A stretch of DNA of 64,000 nucleotides from UMGS75 sp964507405. GTDB lineage: Bacteria > Bacillota_I > Bacilli_A > ML615J-28 > CAG-313. The translations under genes were made by a program, and so were the position numbers. The DNA lies in contig CAZDPJ010000002.1 of assembly GCA_964507405.1 (NCBI GenBank), positions 1 through 64,000 on the forward strand, read 5' to 3'. Numbering within the stretch: position 1 is the stretch's first letter; the number at the start of each line of letters is the position of its first letter. The notes beneath the pieces were generated by a model, which was not told where the DNA came from, did no database searches, and saw only the letters and a list, made by a program, of their open reading frames with translations. Shown piece by piece: positions 1 to 7,763 of this stretch.

Positions 1-2
1 TT

Positions 3-26
3 ACTGGGTTAATTTCCAGTTTTTTA
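3..26 (+). terminator. Weak intrinsic terminator of an upstream operon
   Basis: A 5-bp stem (ACTGG at 3-7, CCAGT at 16-20) is followed at once by a run of T. It sits at the window edge, before the str-operon promoter, so it would end whatever gene lies upstream. The short stem makes this a modest call. Confidence 0.45.
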
Positions 27-89
27 TTTGTTGCATTTGATATTACAATTCACCGTGAGTTTTTATTTTGAAATATAAAAGCATCACGA

Positions 90-118
90 TTGACAAAAAC
101 ATGCAAAAGGAGTATAAT
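90..118 (+). promoter_or_regulatory. str operon promoter
   Basis: TTGACA at 90-95 and TATAAT at 113-118 are separated by 17 bp, a perfect sigma-A consensus. It lies about 100 bp upstream of rpsL and is the only strong promoter before the ribosomal genes, as expected for a highly expressed operon. Confidence 0.9.
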
Positions 119-156
119 ATTTGAGGTTAAGTTTTGGCAATTGTCAAGACTAAATT

Positions 157-197
157 TTATGCATAATTGAACCACCAGGAACTGTGGTAATGCATAA
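157..197 (+). promoter_or_regulatory. Leader hairpin in the str operon 5' UTR
   Basis: TTATGCAT (157-164) and ATGCATAA (190-197) are perfect inverted arms. They enclose a second pair, CCAC (172-175) and GTGG (184-187). The structure lies in the transcribed leader between the promoter and the rpsL ribosome-binding site. No T tract follows, so it is not a terminator. Ribosomal-protein operons are often autoregulated through leader RNA structures; that role here is inference. Confidence 0.45.
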
Positions 198-224
198 TTA
201 ATTTAGGAAGAAAGGAGAACTATT

Positions 225-641
225 ATGCCTACAATTAATCAATTAGTTCGTACTGCACGTCAAGATAAGATTAGAAAATCTAAATCACCTCATCTTGGTA
301 TTGGTTACAACAGTTTAAAGAAATTAGAAACTAAAGTAAACAGCCCTCAAAAGAAAGGTGTTTGTACACGTGTTACTACAATGACACCTAAAAAACCAAA
401 CTCAGCTATTCGTAAGATGGCCCGTGTTCGTTTAAGTAATGGTATTGAAGTTACAGCATACATTCCAGGTGTTGGACACAAACTTCAAGAACATAGCGTT
501 GTATTAATCCGTGGTGGACGTATTAAAGACTTACCAGGTGTTCGTTATCACATCATTAGAGGTACAATGGATACTACTGGTGTTGAAAATCGTAAACAAG
601 CTCGTTCTAAATATGGCGCAAAACGCCCTAAAACTAAATAA
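225..641 (+). CDS. rpsL: 30S ribosomal protein S12
   Basis: This 138-residue protein is full length for S12, which sits at the decoding centre of the small subunit. The hallmark segment TPKKPNSAIRK (around residues 53-63) and the loop GHKLQEHSVVLIRGGRIKDL around residue 90 are intact; these are the two regions where streptomycin-resistance substitutions arise in other bacteria. The wild-type lysines are present. The ATG follows a strong AGAAAGGAG site. It is the first gene of the str operon, 47 bp before rpsG, under the promoter at 90-118. Confidence 0.98.
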   Translation: MPTINQLVRTARQDKIRKSKSPHLGIGYNSLKKLETKVNSPQKKGVCTRVTTMTPKKPNSAIRKMARVRLSNGIEVTAYIPGVGHKLQEHSVVLIRGGRIKDLPGVRYHIIRGTMDTTGVENRKQARSKYGAKRPKTK

Positions 642-688
642 GGTATGTATTTGAAAAAATGATAAGATATTAGAAAGGAGGAAATATC

Positions 689-1159
689 ATGCCTCGTAAA
701 GGACAGGTTCCAAAACGTAAAGTATTACCAGATCCAATATATAATTCAGTATTAGTTACTAGATTAGTTAATAGTATTATGTTGGATGGTAAAAAAGGTG
801 TTGCTCAACAAATTATCTATGGTGCATTTGAAAAAGTTGGTAAAACAACTGGCCGTGACCCTCTAGATGTTTATAAACAAGCACTTGAAAATATTATGCC
901 ACAATTAGAAGTTCGTTCTCGCCGTGTTGGTGGAGCAAACTATCAAGTAACAGTTGAAGTTAGAGAAGAAAGAAGATATACTCTAGGTTTAAGATGGTTA
1001 ACAAATTATGCTCGTCTTCGTAATGAAAAAACTATGGAAGAACGTTTAGCAAAAGAAATTATGGATGCTGCAAATGGAGTAGGTGCATCAGTTAAGAAAC
1101 GTGAAGATACTCATCGTATGGCTGAAGCTAATAAAGCATTTGCTCATTACCAATGGTAA
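689..1159 (+). CDS. rpsG: 30S ribosomal protein S7
   Basis: This 156-residue protein matches the usual S7 length. It begins MPRKGQVPKRK and carries the conserved LEVRSRRVGGANYQVPVEV-type segment, here with T in place of P, around residues 73-90. S7 nucleates assembly of the 30S head on 16S rRNA and contacts the exit-site tRNA. AGAAAGGAGG precedes the ATG. It lies between rpsL and fusA, the normal str-operon order, with a 16-bp gap before fusA. Confidence 0.98.
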   Translation: MPRKGQVPKRKVLPDPIYNSVLVTRLVNSIMLDGKKGVAQQIIYGAFEKVGKTTGRDPLDVYKQALENIMPQLEVRSRRVGGANYQVTVEVREERRYTLGLRWLTNYARLRNEKTMEERLAKEIMDAANGVGASVKKREDTHRMAEANKAFAHYQW

Positions 1160-1175
1160 TTAGGAGAAAAAAATA

Positions 1176-3245
1176 ATGGCTCGCGAAATCTCATTACAAA
1201 ATACTCGTAATATCGGGATCATGGCTCACATAGATGCAGGTAAAACTACATTTACAGAAAGAGTCTTATATCATACAGGAAAAATCCACAAAATAGGTGA
1301 AACACATGATGGTGCCGCAACTATGGACTGGATGGAACAAGAACAAGAAAGAGGAATAACTATTACTTCAGCGGCTACAACTGCCTATTGGCATAACCAC
1401 CGTATTAATATTATCGATACCCCAGGACACGTTGACTTTACCGTTGAGGTAAGTAGATCATTAAGGGTTCTCGATGGAGCAGTTACGGTTTTAGATGCGC
1501 AAGCGGGCGTTGAACCTCAAACAGAAACTGTTTGGCGTCAAGCTACTGACTATTTAGTTCCTCGTTTAGTATTCGTTAATAAAATGGATAAAACTGGTGC
1601 TGACTTCAAGTTCAGTTGTGAATCATTAGAAAGACGTTTAGGTGCTAATGCTCATGCAATTCAACTTCCAATCGGAGCTGAAAGTAATTTTAAAGGTATT
1701 ATTGACTTAGTAACTAAAAAAGCATTCTTATATGATGATAATCATGCTGATGAAGCAGGTAAAGAAATTGAAATACCTGCCGATATGGTTGATGATGTTG
1801 AACTATATCGTGATGAATTAATTAGTGCTGTCGCTGATTTTGATGAAGATGTTATGATGGCTTACTTAGAAGGTGAAGAAATAACAGAAGAAATGTTAAA
1901 GAAAGCAATTCGTACTGCTACTTTATCAGTTCAATTCTTCCCAGTACTTTGTGGTACAGCTTTCAAAAATAAAGGTGTTAAAAAAGTACTTGATGCTGTT
2001 ATTGATTATTTACCATCACCTCTTGATGTTGCTGCTATTAAAGGTCATGACATGGATGGAAATGAAGTTATTGTTGAATCAACAGATGATCAACCATTTG
2101 CTGCTTTAGCATTTAAAGTTATGACTGACCCATATGTTGGTAAGTTAACTTTCTTCAGAGTATATCGTGGTAAATTAGAATCTGGTTCATATATTTACAA
2201 TTCTACTAAAAATAAAAGAGAAAGAATTGGTCGTATTCTATTAATGCATGCTAACAATCGTACAGAAATTAAAGAAGTTAATGCTGGTGACATTGCTGCT
2301 GCAGTAGGTTTAAAAGATACAGTTACAGGTGACACAATGTGTGATGAAAAGACTCAAGTTATTCTTGAATCTATGATTTTCCCTGAACCTGTTATCAGTG
2401 TTGCTATTGAACCTAAAACAAAAGGTGACCAAGATAAAATGGGTGTTGCTCTTCAAAAACTTGCTGAAGAAGACCCGACTTTCAGAACTTATACAGACCA
2501 TGAAACTGGTCAAACAATTATTGCTGGTATGGGTGAATTACACTTAGATATTATTGTTGACCGTATGAAACGTGAATTTAAGGTTGAATGTAATGTAGGA
2601 CAACCTCAAGTTTCATATCGTGAAACAATTAAAAAACCAGGCAAAGTACAAGGCAAATTCGTTCGTCAATCTGGTGGTCGTGGACAATACGGTGATTGCG
2701 TAGTTGAATTCGAACCTAATCCGGGTAAAGGATTTGAATTTGTTGATAAAACTGTTGGTGGTGTTGTTCCTAAAGAATATATTCCATCTATTCAAAAAGG
2801 TATCGAAGGAGCTCTTGCTAATGGTAATTTAGCTGGATATCCTACAATCGATATAAAAGCTACTCTAGTATTTGGTTCTTACCATGAAGTTGACTCAAGC
2901 CAAATTGCGTTTGAAGTTGCTGGTGGTCTTGCTTTTAAAGAAACAGCAAAAGTATGTCAACCTACATTACTTGAACCAATTATGCTAGTTGAAGTTGTTG
3001 TTCCAGATGAATACGTTGGTACTGTAATCGGTGATTTAAGTACAAGACGTGGTCGTATCGATGGACAAGAAGCTCGCGGTAAAACGCAAGCAGTTAGAGC
3101 TTTCGTGCCACTTGCACAAATGTTTGGTTATGCAACAGCCCTAAGATCTAATACGCAAGGACGTGGTAATTATACAATGCAATTTGACCATTACGAAGAA
3201 TGCCCAAGAAGCATTTGTGAAGAAATTATCAAAAAGCGTTCATAA
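1176..3245 (+). CDS. fusA: Elongation factor G
   Basis: This 689-residue translational GTPase catalyses ribosomal translocation. The GTPase motifs are clear: AHIDAGKTT (P-loop, about 17-25), the RGITI switch I segment, DTPGH (G3) and NKMD (G4). Domains II to V follow, with the conserved C-terminal RRGRIDGQEARG-type segment near residue 625. Length and order are normal. The ATG is preceded by TTAGGAGAA directly after rpsG. It is the third gene of the str operon; tuf follows after an 83-bp gap that holds its own promoter. Confidence 0.98.
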   Translation: MAREISLQNTRNIGIMAHIDAGKTTFTERVLYHTGKIHKIGETHDGAATMDWMEQEQERGITITSAATTAYWHNHRINIIDTPGHVDFTVEVSRSLRVLDGAVTVLDAQAGVEPQTETVWRQATDYLVPRLVFVNKMDKTGADFKFSCESLERRLGANAHAIQLPIGAESNFKGIIDLVTKKAFLYDDNHADEAGKEIEIPADMVDDVELYRDELISAVADFDEDVMMAYLEGEEITEEMLKKAIRTATLSVQFFPVLCGTAFKNKGVKKVLDAVIDYLPSPLDVAAIKGHDMDGNEVIVESTDDQPFAALAFKVMTDPYVGKLTFFRVYRGKLESGSYIYNSTKNKRERIGRILLMHANNRTEIKEVNAGDIAAAVGLKDTVTGDTMCDEKTQVILESMIFPEPVISVAIEPKTKGDQDKMGVALQKLAEEDPTFRTYTDHETGQTIIAGMGELHLDIIVDRMKREFKVECNVGQPQVSYRETIKKPGKVQGKFVRQSGGRGQYGDCVVEFEPNPGKGFEFVDKTVGGVVPKEYIPSIQKGIEGALANGNLAGYPTIDIKATLVFGSYHEVDSSQIAFEVAGGLAFKETAKVCQPTLLEPIMLVEVVVPDEYVGTVIGDLSTRRGRIDGQEARGKTQAVRAFVPLAQMFGYATALRSNTQGRGNYTMQFDHYEECPRSICEEIIKKRS

Positions 3246-3260
3246 TTAAAGCACTTTTAC

Positions 3261-3289
3261 TTGCAAAAAAAACATATTTATTATAAAAT
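3261..3289 (+). promoter_or_regulatory. Internal promoter for tuf
   Basis: TTGCAA (3261-3266) and TAAAAT (3284-3289) are spaced 17 bp apart in the fusA-tuf gap. A second promoter would allow EF-Tu to be made in excess of the other str-operon products, as in many bacteria. Confidence 0.65.
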
Positions 3290-3328
3290 ATTTATGAAAC
3301 AAACAAAAGGAAAGGAAAATAAAAAATT

Positions 3329-4513
3329 ATGGCAAAAGAGAAATTTGAACGTACAAAACCCCATGTAAACATTGGTACTATTGGCCACGTTGACCATGGA
3401 AAAACAACTCTTACTTCTGCAATCACTTCAGTTCTTGCAGATAGAGGTTTATCTAAAAAAATGGATTATGACCAAATCGATGGTGCTCCAGAAGAAAAAG
3501 CTCGTGGTATAACGATTAATACTTGCCACGTTGAATATGAAACTGAAAAACGTCACTATGCACACGTTGACTGCCCAGGACATGCTGACTATGTTAAAAA
3601 CATGATCACTGGTGCTGCTCAAATGGACGGTGCTATCTTAGTTATCGCAGCTACAGACGGACCTATGGCTCAAACTCGTGAACACATCTTATTAAGTCGT
3701 CAAGTAGGTGTTCCTAAATTAGTTGTTTTCTTAAACAAATGTGATATGGTTGATGATGAAGAATTATTAGAATTAGTTGAAGTGGAAGTTCGTGAATTAT
3801 TAAGCGAATATGGTTTCCCTGGTGATGATACTCCAATCATTCGTGGTTCTGCTTTAAAAGCACTTGAAGGCGATCCTGCATATCGTGAAAAAATTGTTGA
3901 ATTAATGAACGTTGTTGATGAATACATCCCTGACCCAGTTCGTGAAACTGACAAACCATTCTTAATGCCAGTTGAAGACGTATTCTCAATCACTGGTCGT
4001 GGAACTGTTGCTACAGGACGTGTTGAACGTGGACAAGTTAGAGTTGGTGATACTGTTGAAATCGTTGGTATCAAAGAAACTCGTTCTTGCGTTGTAACAG
4101 GTGTTGAAATGTTCCGTAAATTACTTGATTATGCTGAAGCTGGTGACAACATTGGTACATTATTACGTGGTGTTGATCGTAGCGAAATCGTTCGTGGTCA
4201 AGTACTTGCTAAACCTAAATCAGTTACTCCTCACTCAGAATTTGAAGCTGAAGTTTACGTATTAACTAAAGAAGAAGGTGGACGTCACACTGCATTCTTC
4301 TCTAACTATCGTCCTCAATTCTATTTCCGTACTACTGACGTTACTGGTGTTATCACTTTACCAGAAGGTACTGAAATGGTTATGCCTGGCGACAATACTC
4401 AAATGCATGTATCTTTAATTCACCCAATCGCTGTTGAAAAAGGTACTAAGTTCTCAATTCGTGAAGGTGGACGTACAGTTGGTGCTGGTTCAGTTTCACA
4501 ATTAGATAACTAA
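3329..4513 (+). CDS. tuf: Elongation factor Tu
   Basis: This 394-residue GTPase delivers aminoacyl-tRNA to the ribosome. The motifs are GHVDHGKTT (19-27), RGITINT (switch I), DCPGHADYVKNMITGAAQMDG (switch II, written with one-letter gaps in mind and starting near residue 81) and NKCD (G4). Domains II and III are complete and end in a RTVGAGSV segment. AAGGAAAGG lies upstream. It is the last gene of the str operon and is followed 20 bp later by a strong terminator. Codon usage is strongly biased, as expected for a very highly expressed gene. Confidence 0.98.
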   Translation: MAKEKFERTKPHVNIGTIGHVDHGKTTLTSAITSVLADRGLSKKMDYDQIDGAPEEKARGITINTCHVEYETEKRHYAHVDCPGHADYVKNMITGAAQMDGAILVIAATDGPMAQTREHILLSRQVGVPKLVVFLNKCDMVDDEELLELVEVEVRELLSEYGFPGDDTPIIRGSALKALEGDPAYREKIVELMNVVDEYIPDPVRETDKPFLMPVEDVFSITGRGTVATGRVERGQVRVGDTVEIVGIKETRSCVVTGVEMFRKLLDYAEAGDNIGTLLRGVDRSEIVRGQVLAKPKSVTPHSEFEAEVYVLTKEEGGRHTAFFSNYRPQFYFRTTDVTGVITLPEGTEMVMPGDNTQMHVSLIHPIAVEKGTKFSIREGGRTVGAGSVSQLDN

Positions 4514-4533
4514 TCTAATTTATTGAAAAAAAT

Positions 4534-4564
4534 AGTCTCTTGTAATATTACAAGGGACTTTTTT
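4534..4564 (+). terminator. str operon terminator
   Basis: AGTCTCTTGTAA (4534-4545) pairs with TTACAAGGGACT (4548-4559) through a 12-bp stem with one wobble, followed by six T. This is a textbook intrinsic terminator just after tuf. Confidence 0.92.
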
Positions 4565-4565
4565 A

Positions 4566-5160
4566 GGTTTATTTTATAGACTGTTTTGCTTGAAATACAG
4601 TGGAAAAGACTTTTTGTTATATATGCCTAGGGATAGTTGCTACGGAATTGAACCTATAAGAGATAAGAGAATTAATTCTATGGAAATAAATATTAATAAG
4701 TTGAATCAATAAACAAAATAAGTTAGCTTTAAATAAAATACAAAATTAATTAAATATAACAGAACTTTAGCATTTTTGATAAAGGGTATAATGAAATTTT
4801 AATAAAAAAGTGTATAATATATTTGATGGTGAAAGTTATGTTTGAAAGAATAATTTATAATGATATTATTTCTTGGCATAAATCATTAAAAATAAAAAAA
4901 CATGAAGTGTAAACTCTCTATTTTAAATATTAGGTGTATAATTATTACTTCCATTATTTTTTAATATTTTCTTTTTAGGATTGTTTCCTCTATACGAGAT
5001 AAAAATAAAGAAGATAAATTGTTCATATTTGTACTTCAATAAATATTAGATTAAAAATTTAAAGGCAAAAAAAGATTATAAATTTTGAAAAAATATTATT
5101 GATTCTTTTTTTCTTTTTTATAAAAAATTTAAAATATCAACATATGCTATTGTAATGATG
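4566..5160. other. Gene-poor AT-rich gap
   Basis: About 600 bp between the tuf terminator and the next promoter contain no intact gene on either strand. The only recognisable feature is a promoter-like TATAAT at 4813-4818 followed by a short truncated reading frame at 4838-4912. The rest is AT-rich and stop-laden, consistent with decayed coding sequence. I see no RNA gene or mobile-element ends in it. Confidence 0.5.
4838..4912 (+). pseudogene. Possible 5' remnant of a DUF4143-type AAA ATPase gene
   Basis: A 24-residue frame with its own ATG starts MFERIIYNDIISWHKSLK and then stops. It is preceded by a TATAAT box and a GGTGAAAG site. The opening resembles the first residues of the large bacterial AAA/DUF4143 ATPase family, which typically run Met-x(2)-(R/K)-x-(I/L)-Y-x-(D/E)-(L/I)-x-x-W and are followed by the P-loop. 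Here the P-loop and everything after it are gone. The assignment rests on a short stretch and is tentative; a chance small frame is the alternative. Confidence 0.3.
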
Positions 5161-5189
5161 TTGAAAAATGTCAAAATTTATGATATAAT
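5161..5189 (+). promoter_or_regulatory. Promoter of the PlsC / lipid kinase operon
   Basis: TTGAAA (5161-5166), a 17-bp spacer and TATAAT (5184-5189) with an extended TGA immediately upstream of the -10. It lies 50 bp before the first acyltransferase gene. Confidence 0.8.
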
Positions 5190-5239
5190 AAGATGGCTAT
5201 ATATATACATATAATAAAAAAATATAGAGGATGAATTTT

Positions 5240-6058
5240 ATGTTAAAAAAATTATTTTTCTTACTAAGTATCTTCTTAACAGTTCTTATTTCGTTTTTAG
5301 TACATATAACATTATGGGAAGATATTTGGATTCCTATTGTTACGTTTATTGTAAGTTATATAGGAGTAATATTGTTATATTTTGCATTTATTGGTATTTT
5401 ATCTTTAACAATAAATACAAAAAAAGAATATGATAAACCAAATAAGTTTTATTCACTATTACTTACACTTACAATGGAAATGCTAACTGATTATTCTAGA
5501 ACTAAAGTTAAAGTTATAGGTAAAGACCTTATACCTAGTGATAAAAAGTATATGTTTGTTTTTAACCACCGTTCTAAGTTTGATCCTATAATTCAGTCAT
5601 ATATATTAAAGAAATCAAATTTAGTTCATATTTCTAAACCTAGTAACTTTAAAGCACCTATTGCTGGGGCTTTTATTAAACGTAGTTGTTATTTACCAAT
5701 TGATAGAGAAAATGCGAAAAATGGTTTAAAAACAATTTTAAAAGCAATTAAATTAATTGAAAATGATACCGCGTCTATTGGTGTAAGTCCTGAAGGAACT
5801 AGAAATTATGGAGATGGTTTATTACCATTTCATAATGGTTGCTTTAAAATAGCTTTAAAAGCAAAATGCCCAATTGTTATTTGTACAATGCGAAATACAA
5901 GTGATATTCACAAGAATTTTCCATGGAAGAAAACAGTTGTTGAAATGAGAATATTAAAAGTCTTAAATTATGAAGAAATTAAAGATTTATCAACTAATGA
6001 AATTTCTGATATAGTTAGAAAAACAATGGTTGATGATTTGGGTATAAAGGAGGAATAG
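5240..6058 (+). CDS. PlsC-type 1-acylglycerol-3-phosphate acyltransferase
   Basis: This membrane acyltransferase of the PlsC (AGPAT) family would acylate lysophosphatidic acid to phosphatidic acid. Two hydrophobic segments fill roughly residues 3-60. The catalytic HX4D motif is in NHRSKFDP, and the substrate-binding motif PEGTR lies about 80 residues later. I place the start at 5240 rather than the in-frame ATG at 5231: the GAGG site ends at 5230, leaving no spacing for 5231 but 9 nt for 5240. It leads an operon with a lipid kinase and a second PlsC. Substrate preference cannot be read from sequence. Confidence 0.88.
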   Translation: MLKKLFFLLSIFLTVLISFLVHITLWEDIWIPIVTFIVSYIGVILLYFAFIGILSLTINTKKEYDKPNKFYSLLLTLTMEMLTDYSRTKVKVIGKDLIPSDKKYMFVFNHRSKFDPIIQSYILKKSNLVHISKPSNFKAPIAGAFIKRSCYLPIDRENAKNGLKTILKAIKLIENDTASIGVSPEGTRNYGDGLLPFHNGCFKIALKAKCPIVICTMRNTSDIHKNFPWKKTVVEMRILKVLNYEEIKDLSTNEISDIVRKTMVDDLGIKEE

Positions 6059-6061
6059 AAA

Positions 6062-6910
6062 ATGAATTATATATTATATAATCCCACATCTAATAATAAT
6101 AGTTCTCAAATTAAATTAGATGAATTTTTAAAAGATAATGAATTAAAATATGAAGTACTAAATGTACTTGAAAATGTAGATTATGAAAAGTTAATGTCAA
6201 CTACAACTTCTGATGATGAAATTGTTATAATTGGTGGAGATGGAACATTAAATCATTTCATTAATGATGTTAAAAATTTAACAATTAATTGTAAAATATA
6301 TTTCTTATCAGCTGGAACTGGAAATGATTTCCTAAATGATTTAGGGGTTAAATCAGAAGATAGAAAAATACAAATAAATCAGTATTTAGATAATCTTCCT
6401 ATTGTTATTGTTAATGATAAAGAATATCGTTTTATTAATGGTGTTGGTTATGGTATTGATGGTTACTGTTGTGAAGTTGGTGATGAACAAAGAAAAAAAT
6501 CAACAAAACCAGTTAACTATACCGGTATTGCTATTAAAGGGTTATTATTCCATTTTAAAGCACCTAATGCGAAAATAACAGTAAATGGTGAAACGAAGGA
6601 ATATAAAAAAGTATGGCTTGCTCCTACAATGAAAGGTAAGTACTATGGCGGCGGTATGATGGTTGCACCTAACCAAGACCGTTTAAATAAAGATCATAGT
6701 GTATCTACTGTTGTATTCCATGGTTCAGGTAAACTTAAAACATTAATGATTTTCCCTTCAATATTTAAAGGTGGTCATGTAAAACATACTAAACACATAG
6801 ATATTTTTGAAAATCATGAAGTAGAAGTAGAATTTGATAGACCTACTGCTTTACAAATAGATGGTGAAACAATCTTAGGTGTTACTAAATATAAAGTAAT
6901 TGCTAAATAA
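6062..6910 (+). CDS. Diacylglycerol kinase-type lipid kinase
   Basis: This 282-residue protein belongs to the DAGK catalytic-domain family (DgkB/YegS type). It carries GGDGTLN at residues 58-64, the nucleotide-binding signature, then SAGTGNDF, and a C-terminal beta-rich domain ending QIDGE. Members phosphorylate diacylglycerol or related lipids and recycle diacylglycerol to phosphatidic acid at the membrane face. It starts 3 bp after the PlsC stop with AAGGAGG overlapping that gene's end. Sitting between two acyltransferases supports a phosphatidic-acid supply role. The exact lipid substrate is inferred. Confidence 0.85.
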   Translation: MNYILYNPTSNNNSSQIKLDEFLKDNELKYEVLNVLENVDYEKLMSTTTSDDEIVIIGGDGTLNHFINDVKNLTINCKIYFLSAGTGNDFLNDLGVKSEDRKIQINQYLDNLPIVIVNDKEYRFINGVGYGIDGYCCEVGDEQRKKSTKPVNYTGIAIKGLLFHFKAPNAKITVNGETKEYKKVWLAPTMKGKYYGGGMMVAPNQDRLNKDHSVSTVVFHGSGKLKTLMIFPSIFKGGHVKHTKHIDIFENHEVEVEFDRPTALQIDGETILGVTKYKVIAK

Positions 6911-6926
6911 TTATTAAGGTGATAAA

Positions 6927-7655
6927 ATGCTTAGGTTTTATACAGTTATCATCACCCATTTACTTTCATGTATAAGATATATTTTTGGTTTAAAGAAGAT
7001 AATTAAACATAAAGAAAAGTATACAGAAAAAGAAAAGTATGATTATTGTCAGAAAATAGTTAAGAAAGTATCAAAGGCAAGTCGTGTAACAATTGATGTA
7101 TATGGAAAAGAAAATATTCCAACTATTCCTGGATATGTAATGTATTCTAATCATCAAGGCCGCTTTGATGCTTTAGCAATTATTGATTCTCATGATGACC
7201 CTTGTACTGTTGTTTTAAATGCACATCGAGGAAAAGCATTATTTATAAGACAATTTCTAGATGTACTTGAAGCTAAAAAAATAGTAGTTGGTGATTTAAG
7301 AAGAACTGCGAAACTATTTAAAGAAGTTGAAAAAGAAATTAATGAAGGAAGAAACTATTTAATATTTCCGGAAGGAATATTCTATGATAATAAAAACACT
7401 ATGTTAGAGTTCCATACTGGATGTATGCATTTTGTATATAAAACAAAATGTCCAATTCTTCCTATTACTATTTATGATACATATAAAGTATATGGAGTAA
7501 ATTCATTAAAGAAAGTTAAATGTGAAGTTCATTATTTAAAGCCAATATATTATGAAGAATATAAAGATTTAGATAAAAATGAGCTAGCTGATTTAGTAAA
7601 ATCAAGAATTCAAGAAAAACTTGATGAGTTAAATGAATCACATAAGGAAAAATAA
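6927..7655 (+). CDS. Second PlsC-type acyltransferase
   Basis: This 242-residue protein is of the lysophospholipid acyltransferase family. The HX4D catalytic motif is in NHQGRFDA and the PEG motif in FPEGIF. An N-terminal hydrophobic stretch (about residues 4-22) suggests membrane association. It has only moderate similarity to the first gene in this operon, so the two are not a recent duplication. AAGGTGAT lies upstream of the ATG, 16 bp after the lipid kinase. It is the last gene before the terminator at 7654. It may act on a different acceptor from its neighbour, which sequence cannot show. Confidence 0.85.
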   Translation: MLRFYTVIITHLLSCIRYIFGLKKIIKHKEKYTEKEKYDYCQKIVKKVSKASRVTIDVYGKENIPTIPGYVMYSNHQGRFDALAIIDSHDDPCTVVLNAHRGKALFIRQFLDVLEAKKIVVGDLRRTAKLFKEVEKEINEGRNYLIFPEGIFYDNKNTMLEFHTGCMHFVYKTKCPILPITIYDTYKVYGVNSLKKVKCEVHYLKPIYYEEYKDLDKNELADLVKSRIQEKLDELNESHKEK

Positions 7656-7678
7656 TAAGTCAAAAGACTTATTTTTTT
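7654..7678 (+). terminator. Terminator of the lipid operon
   Basis: AATAAGTC, an AAAA loop and GACTTATT form an 8-bp stem that runs straight into a T tract. It overlaps the last codon of the second PlsC gene. Confidence 0.85.
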
Positions 7679-7702
7679 CATGTTTAATTTAAGGTTTGAT
7701 GC

Positions 7703-7731
7703 TTGACATAAGTTGATAATAATGATAAAAT
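7703..7731 (+). promoter_or_regulatory. Promoter of the tatD operon
   Basis: TTGACA (7703-7708), a 17-bp spacer and TAAAAT (7726-7731) with an upstream TGA extension. Its -10 is embedded in the palindrome at 7720-7739. Confidence 0.85.
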
Positions 7732-7739
7732 TATCATTA
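7720..7739. promoter_or_regulatory. Operator-like palindrome over the -10 box
   Basis: TAATGATAA and TTATCATTA are perfect 9-bp inverted arms separated by AA. The site covers the -10 and the expected transcription start. Placement like this is typical of a repressor operator. The core TGATAA-AA-TTATCA recalls a Fur-family box but is one base shorter between half sites, so the regulator is not assigned. Confidence 0.5.
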
Positions 7740-7763
7740 GAAAATATTATAGGAGTAATTATT

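Noticed and set aside
3700..4074. 124-codon frame antisense to tuf
   Set aside because: It is a by-product of the strong codon bias of tuf and has no start signals or plausible product.
7720..7739. Bona fide Fur box
   Set aside because: The half sites resemble TGATAAT/ATTATCA but the spacing is one base short, so only an unassigned operator is claimed.
7713..7763. Longer start for tatD
   Set aside because: The extra residues would fall on the promoter and operator; the family start MFVDTHVH has its own ribosome-binding site at 7751.
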